Origin: Caenispirillum salinarum AK4
GTDB taxonomy: Bacteria > Pseudomonadota > Alphaproteobacteria > Rhodospirillales > Rhodospirillaceae
Reading direction: 5' to 3'
Length of the DNA stretch: 64,000 bases
Assembly (NCBI RefSeq): GCF_000315795.1
Contig: NZ_ANHY01000010.1
Coordinates: 1 to 64,000, forward strand
The notes beneath the pieces were generated by a model, which made no database searches, was not told where the DNA came from, and worked only from the letters and a program-made list of their open reading frames with translations. Both the position numbers and the translations under genes were made by a program. Within the stretch, counting starts at the first letter, position 1. Each line of letters begins with the position of its first letter. Of this stretch, positions 35,404 through 45,341 are shown piece by piece.

Positions 35404-36819
35404 GTGACCATGGTGATCCCGCACTACGCCGGCCGCACGGTGGCGGTCCTCGGCCTCGGCAAGACCGGGCTGACGGCGGCGCGTGCGCTGTCCATGGGCG
35501 GCGCCCGCGTCAAGTGCTGGGACGACACCGCCGACCGCCGGGCCGAGGCCGAGGCCGCCGGCTTCACCTGCGTCGAGCCCACGCCCCGGTCCTGGAGCGA
35601 CATCGTTGCCTGCGTCTGGAGCCCCGGCATTCCCCACACCTTCCCGAAGCCGCACCCGGCCAAGGCGATCCTCGAGGCCAAGGGCATCGCGCCGGTCTGC
35701 GACATCGAGCTTCTGCTGAACCGCTGCGCCGACGCCTTCACAGTCGCCATCACCGGCACCAACGGCAAGTCCACCACGACCGCCCTGATCGGCCACATCC
35801 TGGCGTGCGCCGGCCATCGGGTGGAAGTGGGCGGCAACCTGGGCACGCCGGTTCTGGAACTCGCGCCCCTGCCCTTCCACGGCACCTATGTGCTGGAGAT
35901 GTCGAGCTACCAGCTCGAGCTGACGCCGTCGCTGTCGCCGGACGTGGCCTTGCTGCTCAACATCACGCCCGACCATTTGGCCCGCCACGGCGGCATGGAC
36001 GGCTATGTCGCGGCGAAGGAGCGGATTTTCGCCAACCAGTGGCAGCCCGCCGTCGCCGTCATCGGCCAGGACGACAAGCACTGCCGCGCCATGACGCGCC
36101 GCGTTGCCCACGCCTGCAACGCCGACGTGATCCCCGTGCGCGCCGACGGCGAGGAACCGGGCGGCATCTTCACGCTGGACGGCGTGCTGTTCGACGCGAC
36201 GGAGCGGGGCGGGCCGCGCGAGGTCTGCGACCTGCGGACCATACCCGCCCTGCCAGGCGCCCACAACTGGCAGAACGCCTGCGCCGCCTATGCCGCCTGC
36301 CGGGCGCGGGGCGTGCATCCGCAGACCATCGTCGCCGCCATGCGCACCTTCCCCGGCCTCGCCCACCGCCAGGAGACGGTGGCGATGATCGACGGCGTGC
36401 GCTTCGTCAACGACAGCAAGGCGACCAACGCCGAAGCGGCCGAAAAGGCGCTGACCTGCTACGGCGCCGTCTACTGGATCGCCGGCGGCCAGGCCAAGGA
36501 AGGCGGCATCGACGCGCTGAAACCCCACTTCAAGCGCATCCGCCACGCCTTCCTCATCGGCGAGGCGGCCGCGGAATTCGCCACGGTGCTGAAGGCCGAG
36601 GGCGTGCCCGTCACCATGGCCGGCACCCTGGATGAGGCCGTTCCCGCCGCCGCCGTGCGCGCCGCCCGCGACGACGTGCGCGACCCGGTCGTCCTGCTGT
36701 CGCCGGCCTGTGCGTCGTGGGACCAGTTCAAGAGCTTCGAGCACCGGGGCGACACCTTCCGCGCCCTGGTCGCGCGCATGGAGGCGCGCGGCGCCGCCGC
36801 CGGTGGAGGCGCCGCATGA
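35404..36819 (+). CDS. murD: UDP-MurNAc-alanine D-glutamate ligase MurD
   Basis: A 471-residue Mur ligase. The Rossmann-like N-terminus is VAVLGLGKTGLTAARAL, the ATP loop ITGTNGKSTTTALIGHIL, then EMSSYQLE, LLNITPDHLARHG and FVNDSKATNAEA. The GTG at 35404 is chosen because AGGGGG lies 10 nt upstream; an ATG two codons later is the alternative. The end overlaps ftsW by 4 nt. Confidence 0.95.
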   Translation: MTMVIPHYAGRTVAVLGLGKTGLTAARALSMGGARVKCWDDTADRRAEAEAAGFTCVEPTPRSWSDIVACVWSPGIPHTFPKPHPAKAILEAKGIAPVCDIELLLNRCADAFTVAITGTNGKSTTTALIGHILACAGHRVEVGGNLGTPVLELAPLPFHGTYVLEMSSYQLELTPSLSPDVALLLNITPDHLARHGGMDGYVAAKERIFANQWQPAVAVIGQDDKHCRAMTRRVAHACNADVIPVRADGEEPGGIFTLDGVLFDATERGGPREVCDLRTIPALPGAHNWQNACAAYAACRARGVHPQTIVAAMRTFPGLAHRQETVAMIDGVRFVNDSKATNAEAAEKALTCYGAVYWIAGGQAKEGGIDALKPHFKRIRHAFLIGEAAAEFATVLKAEGVPVTMAGTLDEAVPAAAVRAARDDVRDPVVLLSPACASWDQFKSFEHRGDTFRALVARMEARGAAAGGGAA

Positions 36820-37946
36820 CGACCATCTCCATCTCGCGCACCGACACGAGCATTCTCGGCCGCTGGTGGTGGACGGTCGATCGCCTGATGCTGGCCGCCG
36901 TGGTGGCGCTGATCGGCATCGGCGTGTTCCTGGTCATGGCCGCCGGCCCCGCCGCCGCCGGGCGCATCGGCGTCGACCCCTTCCACTTCGTCAGCCGGCA
37001 GGCGGTGTTCCTGCCCATGGCGCTCGCGGTCATGCTGTTCGTCTCGCTGCTGGACCCGCGCACGGTGCGGCGCCTGGCCGTGCTGGGCTTTGCCGGCACG
37101 GTGGTGGCGCTGGCGGCGACGCTGGTGGTCGGCACCGAAATCAAGGGCGCGGCCCGGTGGATTCACCTGGGCCCCCTGTCGGTGCAGCCGTCGGAGTTCG
37201 TGAAACCATTCTTCGCCGTCACCGCCGCCTGGATGTTCGCCGCCGCGCGCGAGCATGAAGGCTTCCCCGGCCAGTGGATCAGCATCGGCCTGTACGCCGT
37301 GGTGGCGGCCCTGCTGCTGGCCCAGCCGGACGTCGGCATGACGCTGGTGGTTTCCAGCGTCTGGGCGGCGCAGTTCTTCCTGGCCGGCCTGCCCATGGTG
37401 CTGGTGGTGCTGTTCGCCGCCGCCGGCCTGGGCGCGGCGGTGGGCGCCTACTTCCTGTTCGACCACGTCAAAAGCCGCGTCGACCGCTTCCTGGACCCGG
37501 CCAGCGGCGACACCTACCAGATCGACAAGGCGATGGAAGCCTTCCGCGACGGCGGCCTGTTCGGCCGCGGCCCCGGCGAGGGCCGGGTGAAGGAGCTGCT
37601 GCCCGACGCCCACACCGACTTCATCTTCGCCGTCGCCGGGGAAGAGTTCGGCCTGCTGCTGTGCCTGGTGATCGTCGCCCTGTTCGCCTTCATCGTGCTG
37701 CGCGGCATCTCGCGCGCCATGCAGGAGGACAACCTGTTCGTCCTGCTGGCCGTCGGCGGTCTGGTCTGCCAGTTCGGCCTGCAGGCGCTCATCAACATGG
37801 CGTCCAGCCTGCACCTGATGCCCACCAAGGGGATGACGCTGCCCTTCGTGTCCTACGGCGGCTCGTCGACGCTGGCTCTGGCGCTGGCCTTCGGGATGCT
37901 GCTGGCGCTCACCCGGCGTCGCCCCGCCGGACAGGGAGGCTTCTGA
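36816..37946 (+). CDS. ftsW: Septal peptidoglycan glycosyltransferase FtsW
   Basis: A 376-residue SEDS-family protein with about ten helices that polymerises lipid II at the septum with FtsI. Typical blocks are GAARWIHLGPLSVQPSEFVK, LLAQPDVGMTLV, GPGEGRVKELLPDAHTDFIF (with the essential extracellular Asp of the SEDS family in this area), and MPTKGMTLPFVSYGGSS. Its ends overlap murD and murG. Confidence 0.95.
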   Translation: MTTISISRTDTSILGRWWWTVDRLMLAAVVALIGIGVFLVMAAGPAAAGRIGVDPFHFVSRQAVFLPMALAVMLFVSLLDPRTVRRLAVLGFAGTVVALAATLVVGTEIKGAARWIHLGPLSVQPSEFVKPFFAVTAAWMFAAAREHEGFPGQWISIGLYAVVAALLLAQPDVGMTLVVSSVWAAQFFLAGLPMVLVVLFAAAGLGAAVGAYFLFDHVKSRVDRFLDPASGDTYQIDKAMEAFRDGGLFGRGPGEGRVKELLPDAHTDFIFAVAGEEFGLLLCLVIVALFAFIVLRGISRAMQEDNLFVLLAVGGLVCQFGLQALINMASSLHLMPTKGMTLPFVSYGGSSTLALALAFGMLLALTRRRPAGQGGF

Positions 37947-39103
37947 TGGCCAGGATCGTCCTTACCGCCGGCGGCACCGGCGGCCACGTCTTCCCCGCCG
38001 AGGCCCTGGCCGCGACCCTGCTGGAGCGCGGCCACGACCTGACGCTGGTCACCGACGCCCGCGGCGCCGAATACGGCGGCGTGCTGGGCCAGTTGAAGAC
38101 CGTGCGCGTGCGCGCCGGGCAGGTCGCCGGGCGCGGCCGCCTGGGGCAGATGGCGGGCCTGTTCGACATCCTGCGCGGCGCCTGGGAGGCCCGGAGGATC
38201 CTGGCCGGCATGAACCCGGCCGTGGTGGTGGGCTTTGGCGGCTATGCCTCGATCCCGGCCATGGCGGCGGCGTCCATGCTGCACCTGCCGACCATCATCC
38301 ACGAGCAGAACGGCGTGCTGGGCCGCGCCAACCGGATGCTCGCGAAAAAGGTTACCGCCGTCGCCACCAGCTTCGAGGACGTGCGCCGTCTGCCGCCCGG
38401 CGTGGCGCACGAGCGCGTCGGCATGCCGGTGCGTCAGGCCATCGTCGATGTGCGCGACACCCCCTACCCCGACACCGGGCCCGACGCCCGCCTGCGCGTG
38501 CTGGTGCTGGGCGGCAGCCAGGGCGCGCGCGTGCTGTCGGACATCGTACCCGGTGCGCTGGCCGCGCTGCCCGAGGGCCTGCGCCGTCGGCTGGAGGTCA
38601 CGCAGCAGTGCCGGCCCGAGGACCTGGACCGGGTGCGCGGCGCCTATGACGAGGCCGACCTGGGTCATGTGGCGCTGTCGGATTTCTTCTCCGACGTGCC
38701 GCAGCGGCTGGCCGAGGCGCATCTGGTGATCGCCCGCGCCGGCGCCTCCACGGTGGCCGAGGCCATGGTGGTGGGACGCCCCGCGATCCTGGTGCCCCTG
38801 CCCCACGCCATCGACGATCACCAGACGGCCAATGCCCAGGCACTGGACGCCGCCGGGGGCGGCTGGCTGATCCCGCAGGACCGCTTCACGGTGGAGCTTC
38901 TGGCCGCCCGCCTGACGGACCTGTTCGAGATGCCGGCCACGCTGCGCGCCGCCGCCGGGGCCGCGCGCGCCGTGGGCGTGCCCGACGCCGCCGCCCGCCT
39001 GGCCGACCTGGTGGAGGCCACGATGCGCAAGCCCGCCGGTGGAGCCGGCGCGGCCGAGGCCGAGACGACAGAAAAGACCGTGACCAAGGAGACCGCCCAA
39101 TGA
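37946..39103 (+). CDS. murG: Lipid II synthase MurG
   Basis: A 385-residue peripheral GT-B glycosyltransferase that adds GlcNAc to lipid I. N-terminal loop [12 protein letters not shown]; then [40 protein letters not shown], and the donor site [24 protein letters not shown]. The stop and start share a base with ftsW (TGATG). The C-terminal 25 residues are a charged tail ([15 protein letters not shown]) not needed for the fold. Confidence 0.96.
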   Translation: MARIVLTAGGTGGHVFPAEALAATLLERGHDLTLVTDARGAEYGGVLGQLKTVRVRAGQVAGRGRLGQMAGLFDILRGAWEARRILAGMNPAVVVGFGGYASIPAMAAASMLHLPTIIHEQNGVLGRANRMLAKKVTAVATSFEDVRRLPPGVAHERVGMPVRQAIVDVRDTPYPDTGPDARLRVLVLGGSQGARVLSDIVPGALAALPEGLRRRLEVTQQCRPEDLDRVRGAYDEADLGHVALSDFFSDVPQRLAEAHLVIARAGASTVAEAMVVGRPAILVPLPHAIDDHQTANAQALDAAGGGWLIPQDRFTVELLAARLTDLFEMPATLRAAAGAARAVGVPDAAARLADLVEATMRKPAGGAGAAEAETTEKTVTKETAQ

Positions 39104-40527
39104 GGGCCATGCCGCTCGACATCGGACCCATCCACTTCGTCGGCATCGGCGGCATCGGCATGTCCGGCATCGCCGAAATCCTGGCGAACCTGGGATACCG
39201 CGTGCAGGGCTCCGACATGGCGGAAAACGCCAACGTGCAGCGCCTGCGCGGCCTGGGCGTCACGGTCAACATCGGCCATTCGGCGGAAAACCTGGGCGAC
39301 GCGCAGGTGGTGGTGATTTCCTCCGCCGTCAAAAGCGACAACCCCGAGGTTCAGGCCGCCCGCGCCAACCTCATCCCCGTGGTGCGCCGCGCCGAGATGC
39401 TGGCCGAGCTGATGCGCCTGAAGTGGGCCATCGCCGTCGGCGGCACCCACGGCAAGACGACCACCACCAGCATGGTCGCCAACATGCTGGACGGCGCGGG
39501 CATGGACCCCACCGTCATCAACGGCGGCATCATCAACGCCTACAAGACCAACGCGCGCCTCGGCGACGGCGAGTGGATGGTGGTGGAGGCCGACGAGAGC
39601 GACGGCACCTTCACCAAGCTGCCGGCGGTGATCGCCATCGTCACCAACATCGACCCCGAGCACATGGACCACTACGGGTCCTTCGACAAGCTGCGGGAAG
39701 CCTTTCAGACCTTCATCACCAACATCCCGTTCTATGGCCTGGCGGTGCTGTGCATCGACCACCCGGAGGTCCAGGCCATGATCCCGCGCGTTTCCGACCG
39801 GCGCGTGGTGACCTACGGCTTCAGCCCGCAGGCCGACATCCGGGCGGTGAACGTGCGCATCGGCGTCGGCGGCGCGCGGTTCGACGTGGTGGTGACGGAC
39901 CGCGTCTCGGGCACGTCGCGCACCATCGGCGACCTGCGCCTGCCCATGTTCGGCGAGCACAACGTGGTCAACAGCCTCGCCCCCATCGCCATCGCGGTGG
40001 AGATGGGTGTTGCCGACGACGTCATCCGCCAGTCCATGGCGCAGTTCTCGGGCGTCAAGCGCCGCTTCACCAAGACCGGCGAGGCCGGCGGCGTGACCGT
40101 CATCGACGACTACGGCCACCACCCGGTTGAGATCGCCGCCGTGCTGCGCGCCGCCCGCGCCGCAACGACCGGCAACGTCATCGCCGTCATGCAGCCGCAC
40201 CGCTACACGCGGCTGAAAAGCCTGTTCGAGGACTTCTGCACCTGCTTCAACGACGCCGACACGGTGATCGTCGCCGACGTCCACGCCGCCGGAGAGCAGC
40301 CCATCGAGGGGGCCGACCGCGACGCGCTGGTGGACGGCCTGCGCCAGCGCGGCCACCGCGGCGCCATTCCGCTCAACGGCCCCGACCACCTGGCCGAGAC
40401 GGTCAAGCGCGTGGCACGCAAGGGCGACATCGTCGTCTGCCTGGGCGCGGGCAGCATCACCAACTGGGCGCACGCCCTGCCGGCGCAACTGGCCGAGCTT
40501 TATGGTCCGGAGGGCGCCGCCGAATGA
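39100..40527 (+). CDS. murC: UDP-MurNAc L-alanine ligase MurC
   Basis: A 475-residue Mur ligase that adds the first residue of the stem peptide. Start [21 protein letters not shown] loop [17 protein letters not shown], central [11 protein letters not shown] and [13 protein letters not shown], and domain 3 [15 protein letters not shown] and MQPHRYTR. It overlaps murG and murB by 4 nt each. Confidence 0.96.
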   Translation: MRAMPLDIGPIHFVGIGGIGMSGIAEILANLGYRVQGSDMAENANVQRLRGLGVTVNIGHSAENLGDAQVVVISSAVKSDNPEVQAARANLIPVVRRAEMLAELMRLKWAIAVGGTHGKTTTTSMVANMLDGAGMDPTVINGGIINAYKTNARLGDGEWMVVEADESDGTFTKLPAVIAIVTNIDPEHMDHYGSFDKLREAFQTFITNIPFYGLAVLCIDHPEVQAMIPRVSDRRVVTYGFSPQADIRAVNVRIGVGGARFDVVVTDRVSGTSRTIGDLRLPMFGEHNVVNSLAPIAIAVEMGVADDVIRQSMAQFSGVKRRFTKTGEAGGVTVIDDYGHHPVEIAAVLRAARAATTGNVIAVMQPHRYTRLKSLFEDFCTCFNDADTVIVADVHAAGEQPIEGADRDALVDGLRQRGHRGAIPLNGPDHLAETVKRVARKGDIVVCLGAGSITNWAHALPAQLAELYGPEGAAE

Positions 40528-41534
40528 CCCTCGACCCGCGCCGGACCGCCGCCACCGCCGTTCCCGACACCGCCCTCGCCCGCCGCCTGGGCGATGGGCT
40601 GGCGCGCGTGCGCGGCCGGGTGAGCGCGGGCGCGGACCTGGCCCGCATCACCTGGTTCCGCGTCGGCGGCCCGGCGGAGTTGATGATCCGCCCCGTCGAC
40701 GTCGACGACCTGGCCGTGGTGCTGGCCGCCAAGCCGGCCGACGTGCCGCTGACGGTGATCGGCGTGGGGTCGAACCTGCTGGTGCGCGACGGCGGCATTC
40801 CCGGCATCACCGTGCGCCTCGGCCGGGGCTTCGCCGAGATCGAGGCCGAGGACGGCTGCTTCATCCGCGCCGGCGCCGCCGCACTGGACGCGAACGTCGC
40901 CAAGGTCGCCCGCGACCACGGCATCGCGGGCCTTGAGTTCCTGACCGGCGTGCCCGGCACTATGGGCGGCGCGCTGCGCATGAACGCCGGCGCCTACGGC
41001 CGCGAGATCAAGGACGTGCTGGTGACCGCCGAGGCGCTCGACCCGGCGGGGCGGCTGCACACCCTGCGGCCCGAGGACATGGACCTGTCCTACCGCCATT
41101 GCGGCGTGCCCGAGGACTGGGTGTTCGTCGCCGCCACCCTGAAGGGCGAGCCCGGCGACCCCGACGCCATCGCGGCCCGGCTCGACGAAATCCGCAGCCA
41201 GCGGGAGGACAGCCAGCCCATCCGCACCCGCACGGGCGGCTCCACCTTCGCCAACCCGGACGGCCACAGCGCCTGGAAGCTGGTGGACGCCGCCGGCTGC
41301 CGGGGACTGACCATCGGCGGCGCGCAGGTGAGCGAAAAACACACCAACTTCCTCATCAACACCGGCACGGCCACCGCCGCCGACCTGGAAGCCCTGGGCG
41401 AGGAAGTCCGCAAGCGCGTCAGGGAAACCTCCGGCGTGGAGTTGCGCTGGGAAATCCGCCGCGTCGGCGTGCCCGCCGACCACCCGGACGCCGTCGCCGC
41501 CACCGACACCTCCGAGACGGGAGACGACGCATGA
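40524..41534 (+). CDS. murB: UDP-N-acetylenolpyruvoylglucosamine reductase MurB
   Basis: A 336-residue FAD enzyme that reduces the enolpyruvyl group to make UDP-MurNAc. [13 protein letters not shown], then [40 protein letters not shown]; the proton-donating Ser in [10 protein letters not shown]; and [10 protein letters not shown] near the end mark the type II MurB found in alphaproteobacteria. It overlaps both neighbours by 4 nt. Confidence 0.96.
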   Translation: MTLDPRRTAATAVPDTALARRLGDGLARVRGRVSAGADLARITWFRVGGPAELMIRPVDVDDLAVVLAAKPADVPLTVIGVGSNLLVRDGGIPGITVRLGRGFAEIEAEDGCFIRAGAAALDANVAKVARDHGIAGLEFLTGVPGTMGGALRMNAGAYGREIKDVLVTAEALDPAGRLHTLRPEDMDLSYRHCGVPEDWVFVAATLKGEPGDPDAIAARLDEIRSQREDSQPIRTRTGGSTFANPDGHSAWKLVDAAGCRGLTIGGAQVSEKHTNFLINTGTATAADLEALGEEVRKRVRETSGVELRWEIRRVGVPADHPDAVAATDTSETGDDA

Positions 41535-42457
41535 CGAGCCCGCTTACCCGCCGCGTCACCGTGCTCATGGGCGGCTTCTCGGCCGAGCGCGAGGTGTCGC
41601 TCAACTCGGGCGCCGCCGCCGCCAAGGCGCTGAAGGACTACGGCTACCAGAACGTCGCCGTCATCGACGTGCCGCGCGACGTGCCGGCCTTCGTCTCGGC
41701 GCTGGCGGAGACCAAGCCCGACGTGGTGCTGAACGCGCTGCACGGCCGCTTCGGCGAGGACGGCGCCATCCAGGGCATCCTCGACATCATGGGCATCCCC
41801 TACAGCCACTCGGGCCGGCTTTCCAGCGCGATCGCCATGGACAAGCCCACCGCCAAGCTGCTGTTCGAGCGCGCGGGCATCCCGGTCGCCGCCGACCGGG
41901 TGGTGACGCGCGCCGAAATGCTGGCCGAGGGCGACCCGCTGCCGCGCCCCTACGTCATCAAGCCGCTGAACGAAGGCTCGTCGGTCGGTGTCCACATCGT
42001 GCAGGAAGGCGACAACTTCCGCCCCTTCGTGGAAGAGGACTGGCCCTTCGGCGAGAACGTCATGGTGGAAGCCTTCATCCCCGGCCGCGAACTGACGGTG
42101 GCCGTCATGGGCGACCGGCCGCTGGGGGTGACGGAAATCTTCACCGACCGGGGCTTCTACGACTACGACGCCAAGTACGCCGCCGGCGGCTCCACCCACC
42201 AGTGCCCGGCCGACATTCCGCCCGCGCTGGCGGAGGAAGCCATGGCGCTGTCGGTCAAGGCGCACGAGGCGCTGGGCTGCCGGGGCGTGTCGCGCACCGA
42301 CCTGCGCTACGACGGCGAGACCCTGTACATCCTGGAAGTGAACACCCAACCCGGCATGACCGGCACCTCGCTCGTGCCCGAGCAGGCGGCCCATGCCGGC
42401 ATTTCCTTCCCCGAGCTGTGTCACTGGATGGTGGAGACGGCGCGATGCGACTCTTGA
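41531..42457 (+). CDS. ddl: D-alanine-D-alanine ligase
   Basis: A 308-residue ATP-grasp enzyme. N-terminal VLMGGFSAEREVSLNSG with the substrate-binding Glu and Ser; NALHGRFGEDGAIQGILD; the ATP-binding Lys in YVIKPLNEGSSVGVHIV; and the metal site in YILEVNTQPGMTGTSLVPEQA. It supplies D-Ala-D-Ala to MurF. The last 13 nt overlap the start of ftsQ. Confidence 0.96.
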   Translation: MTSPLTRRVTVLMGGFSAEREVSLNSGAAAAKALKDYGYQNVAVIDVPRDVPAFVSALAETKPDVVLNALHGRFGEDGAIQGILDIMGIPYSHSGRLSSAIAMDKPTAKLLFERAGIPVAADRVVTRAEMLAEGDPLPRPYVIKPLNEGSSVGVHIVQEGDNFRPFVEEDWPFGENVMVEAFIPGRELTVAVMGDRPLGVTEIFTDRGFYDYDAKYAAGGSTHQCPADIPPALAEEAMALSVKAHEALGCRGVSRTDLRYDGETLYILEVNTQPGMTGTSLVPEQAAHAGISFPELCHWMVETARCDS

Positions 42458-43386
42458 GCCTCGCCATTCCCTTCCCGCCCTTGCCGGGCCTGACCGGCCG
42501 CACCGCCCGCGCCAGGGCCGCCGGCCGCCGCGCGCCGCTGCGCCGCCGCATGCCGGACCCCAAGCTCGCCGCCCTGGCCGTCGGGCTGGTGGCGCTGTCG
42601 GGCAGCGGTGCCTGGGCCGTCGGCTCCGGCGTTCTGGACCAGAAGCTCGCCCATGCCTCCAGCGGCATCGTCAGCGCCTCGGCCAAGGCCGGGCTGGCGG
42701 TGCAGAGCCTGGAAGTGGAAGGTCGCAACCGAACCTCGGGCGCGGCCATCCTGCGGGCGCTGAACGTGACACGGGGCGATCCCATCCTCGCCCTCGACAT
42801 GCAGGCGGCGCGCGAGGCCGTTGAAAGCCTCCCTTGGGTCAAGGAAGCCGTGGTCTCCCGCCGCCTGCCCGGCACGCTGCACGTCGACATCACCGAACGC
42901 CATCCCATCGCGCTCTGGCAGCGCGCGCCGGGCGACTTCGTGTTGACCGACGGCACCGGCACGCCGATCGCCATCGACGACCTCTCGCGCTGGGGCCACC
43001 TGCCGGTGATCGTCGGCACCGGCGCGCCCGAGACGGCCGCCGACCTGTTCCGCCTGCTCAACACCGAACCCGCCATGGCGACCCGCGTGAAGGCCGCCAC
43101 CCGCCTTGGCGACCGGCGCTGGAACCTGCTGCTCGACGATTTCGAGGCCGGCATAACGGTCAAGCTGCCCGAGCACGGCGCGGAAGCGGCCTGGAACCGC
43201 CTCGCCCGCATCGAGCGCGAGCACGGCATCCTGCGCAACGACTTGGCCGCCATCGACCTGCGCATGAGCGACCGCATGATCGTGCGGCTCAACGGCGACG
43301 GCATCCCGCCGGGCGACGCCATGAAGGGCGGCCCGGACCTGGACCGCTCGCTGCCGCTGGCGCCCGACGCCGGAACGGAGGCCTGA
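42445..43386 (+). CDS. ftsQ: Cell division protein FtsQ
   Basis: A 313-residue bitopic inner-membrane protein. The cytoplasmic part is very basic (RARAAGRRAPLRRRM), followed by one helix (LAALAVGLVALSGSGAWAVG), a POTRA domain (VQSLEVEGRNRTSGAAILRAL, then PWVKEAVVSRRLPGTLHVDI) and the FtsQ domain, with GHLPVIVGTGAP and LLLDDFEAGITVKLPE. It recruits FtsL/FtsB and connects early and late division proteins. A 51-nt gap leads to ftsA. Confidence 0.94.
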   Translation: MRLLSLAIPFPPLPGLTGRTARARAAGRRAPLRRRMPDPKLAALAVGLVALSGSGAWAVGSGVLDQKLAHASSGIVSASAKAGLAVQSLEVEGRNRTSGAAILRALNVTRGDPILALDMQAAREAVESLPWVKEAVVSRRLPGTLHVDITERHPIALWQRAPGDFVLTDGTGTPIAIDDLSRWGHLPVIVGTGAPETAADLFRLLNTEPAMATRVKAATRLGDRRWNLLLDDFEAGITVKLPEHGAEAAWNRLARIEREHGILRNDLAAIDLRMSDRMIVRLNGDGIPPGDAMKGGPDLDRSLPLAPDAGTEA

Positions 43387-43437
43387 GCATGACCGCCATC
43401 ACAGCCAACCGATTGACTCACAAGGGATAAGACGAAG

Positions 43438-44751
43438 GTGTCCAAGGCCAAGCGCACCGGGCTGATCGCTGCCCTCGATGTCGGGACCACGAAGGTCGCC
43501 TGCTTCATCGCCCATGCGGACGATGACGGGGGCCTGCGCGTGCTCGGCGTCGGGCATCATCGTTCCCGCGGGATGCGCGCCGGCCAGGTCGCCAACATGG
43601 AGGAACTCGAAGCCTCCATCCGCGCGGCCGTCGACGCCGCCGAGCAGATGGCCAACCAGCGCGTCCAGCGCGTGCTGGTCAACGTCACCGGCGGCAGCCC
43701 CCGATCCGAGCAGGTGGAGGTCGACGTCTCCGTCGCCGGCCATGAGATCCGCGACAAGGACGTGCGCCGCATCCTGGAGGCCGGGCAGCACCACGAGATC
43801 GGCGAGGAACGCGAACTGATCCACTGCGTGCCCGTCGGCTACACCATCGACGGCACGCCGGGCATCGTCGACCCGCGCGGCATGTACGGCGACCGCCTGG
43901 GCGTCACCATCCACCTGATTTCCGCCGCCATCGGCGCCTCGCGCAACCTGGCGACGGTGGTGGAGCGCAGCCACCTGGAGATCGAGGCGCGCGTGGTCAG
44001 CCCCTATGCCTCGGGCCTCGCCTGCGCGGTGGACGACGAGAAGGAAATGGGCGTCACCGTCATCGACATGGGCGGCGGCACCACCACCGTTTCCGTCTTC
44101 CAGGACGGCCACATCCTGCACGTCGGATCTGTGCCCGTGGGCGGCAACCACGTCACCAACGACATCGCCAAGGTGCTGTCCACTCCGGTCTCCAACGCGG
44201 AACGGCTGAAGACGGTCTACGGCAGCGTCATCTCCACCCCCGCCGACGACCGCGATCTTCTGAAGGTGCCGCTGGTCGGCGAGGAGGACGACACCACCCC
44301 CAACGAGGTGCCGCGCAGCCAGCTGGTCCACATCATCCGCCCGCGCGTGGAAGAGACGCTGGAGCTGGTGCGCCGCCACCTGGACGCCGCGGGGCTGCTG
44401 CATCAGGTCGGCCCGCGCTGCGTCATCACCGGCGGGGCGAGTCAGATCGCGGGCCTGCGCGACCTGGCGGAAAGCATTCTGGAAAAGCAGGTCCGCCTCG
44501 GCCGGCCGCTTCGCATCAAGGGCCTGCCGGAGAGTGTCTCCGGCCCGGCCTTCTCCACCGTTGCCGGCCTGGTGCGCTATGCCGCGCAGGACCACGTGGA
44601 GACGCCTGACCAGAGGGACGCCGACGACGACCGCGCGGCCTCCGGCAAGGGCAAGGGAAAGAGCAAGACCAAGGGCAGCAAGGGCAAGGGCAAGGCCGAA
44701 ACGGCCACCGGCCTCGGCCGCATCACACAGTGGTTTCGGGAGAACTTCTGA
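43438..44751 (+). CDS. ftsA: Cell division protein FtsA
   Basis: A 437-residue actin-like ATPase that tethers FtsZ to the membrane. Phosphate-1 loop region [15 protein letters not shown]; 1C domain with [16 protein letters not shown]; phosphate-2 [14 protein letters not shown]; adenosine motif [11 protein letters not shown]. The end is an amphipathic membrane-targeting helix ([12 protein letters not shown]) after a Lys/Gly-rich linker. The start codon is GTG. Its stop shares a base with the ATG of the next open frame (TGATG). Confidence 0.95.
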   Translation: MSKAKRTGLIAALDVGTTKVACFIAHADDDGGLRVLGVGHHRSRGMRAGQVANMEELEASIRAAVDAAEQMANQRVQRVLVNVTGGSPRSEQVEVDVSVAGHEIRDKDVRRILEAGQHHEIGEERELIHCVPVGYTIDGTPGIVDPRGMYGDRLGVTIHLISAAIGASRNLATVVERSHLEIEARVVSPYASGLACAVDDEKEMGVTVIDMGGGTTTVSVFQDGHILHVGSVPVGGNHVTNDIAKVLSTPVSNAERLKTVYGSVISTPADDRDLLKVPLVGEEDDTTPNEVPRSQLVHIIRPRVEETLELVRRHLDAAGLLHQVGPRCVITGGASQIAGLRDLAESILEKQVRLGRPLRIKGLPESVSGPAFSTVAGLVRYAAQDHVETPDQRDADDDRAASGKGKGKSKTKGSKGKGKAETATGLGRITQWFRENF

Positions 44752-45341
44752 TGTCTGGACACAGCGACTGGCGAATGATGGACGAGCACGGCCGCGTGAT
44801 CGGCCCGGACGGTCTCCCGATCGTGTGGGAGAAGCGGGCCGAACCCGCAGAGGCACCCGGCGGCGCCGCGGCGCGCGAGGTGCGGGCCCTGGCGGCCACC
44901 GTGGCCGGGGCCGAGGCCCTGCACGTGCTGCTCTACGGCGCACCCGCCGAAGAGTCCGACGGTGCGGCCGACAAGACTCCCGAAGTAATGGAACACGCCG
45001 AAGGTGGTAGCCCGGAACCGGAAGTGTCCTCGCAACCAGCGGAACCGGCTGATAAGAATCAGGAATTGGGTCTTGCGGACGATGTTCTGGACGTGACGCC
45101 CTCGAGCATGGCGCCCCGCCCGGAAAACCGTGAGAGTCCAGCAGCAAGCGACGTCCTGACCGATCAGGAACGGAACCTGCTGGACTCCCTTTCGAGTCCA
45201 CTCGAAAGGGCAGATTTGGATGCCGAGAGGGGAACTGACAGCGAACATCCCGAAGATTTTGCGACTCGGGAAAAAACTTCGCTGAACAAAGAAGAAAATC
45301 CTGCTATTCCTACCGATGTTCAGACGCACACGGAGGCTAAC
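44751..45341 (+). CDS. 197-codon open frame, in frame with ftsZ: possible FtsZ N-terminal extension
   Basis: The ATG at 44751 overlaps the ftsA stop (TGATG) and has CGGGAG 9 nt upstream. The frame stays open, without a stop, for 197 codons straight into the ftsZ ATG at 45342, so it would give an 826-residue FtsZ. By my count about 65 of the first 75 codons end in G or C (87%), as in real genes here, against about 65 of the last 122 (53%). The first part reads [18 protein letters not shown] and [20 protein letters not shown]; the second is acidic, Ser/Pro/Glu-rich and probably disordered. A perfect 11-bp hairpin (45187-45197 with 45200-45210) lies in it. It may be a real extension, a leader protein, or a relic. 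No homologue was recognised. Confidence 0.5.

Noticed and set aside
43389-43430. 13-codon open frame between ftsQ and ftsA
   Set aside because: Too short and without a convincing start signal; probably part of the ftsA leader.
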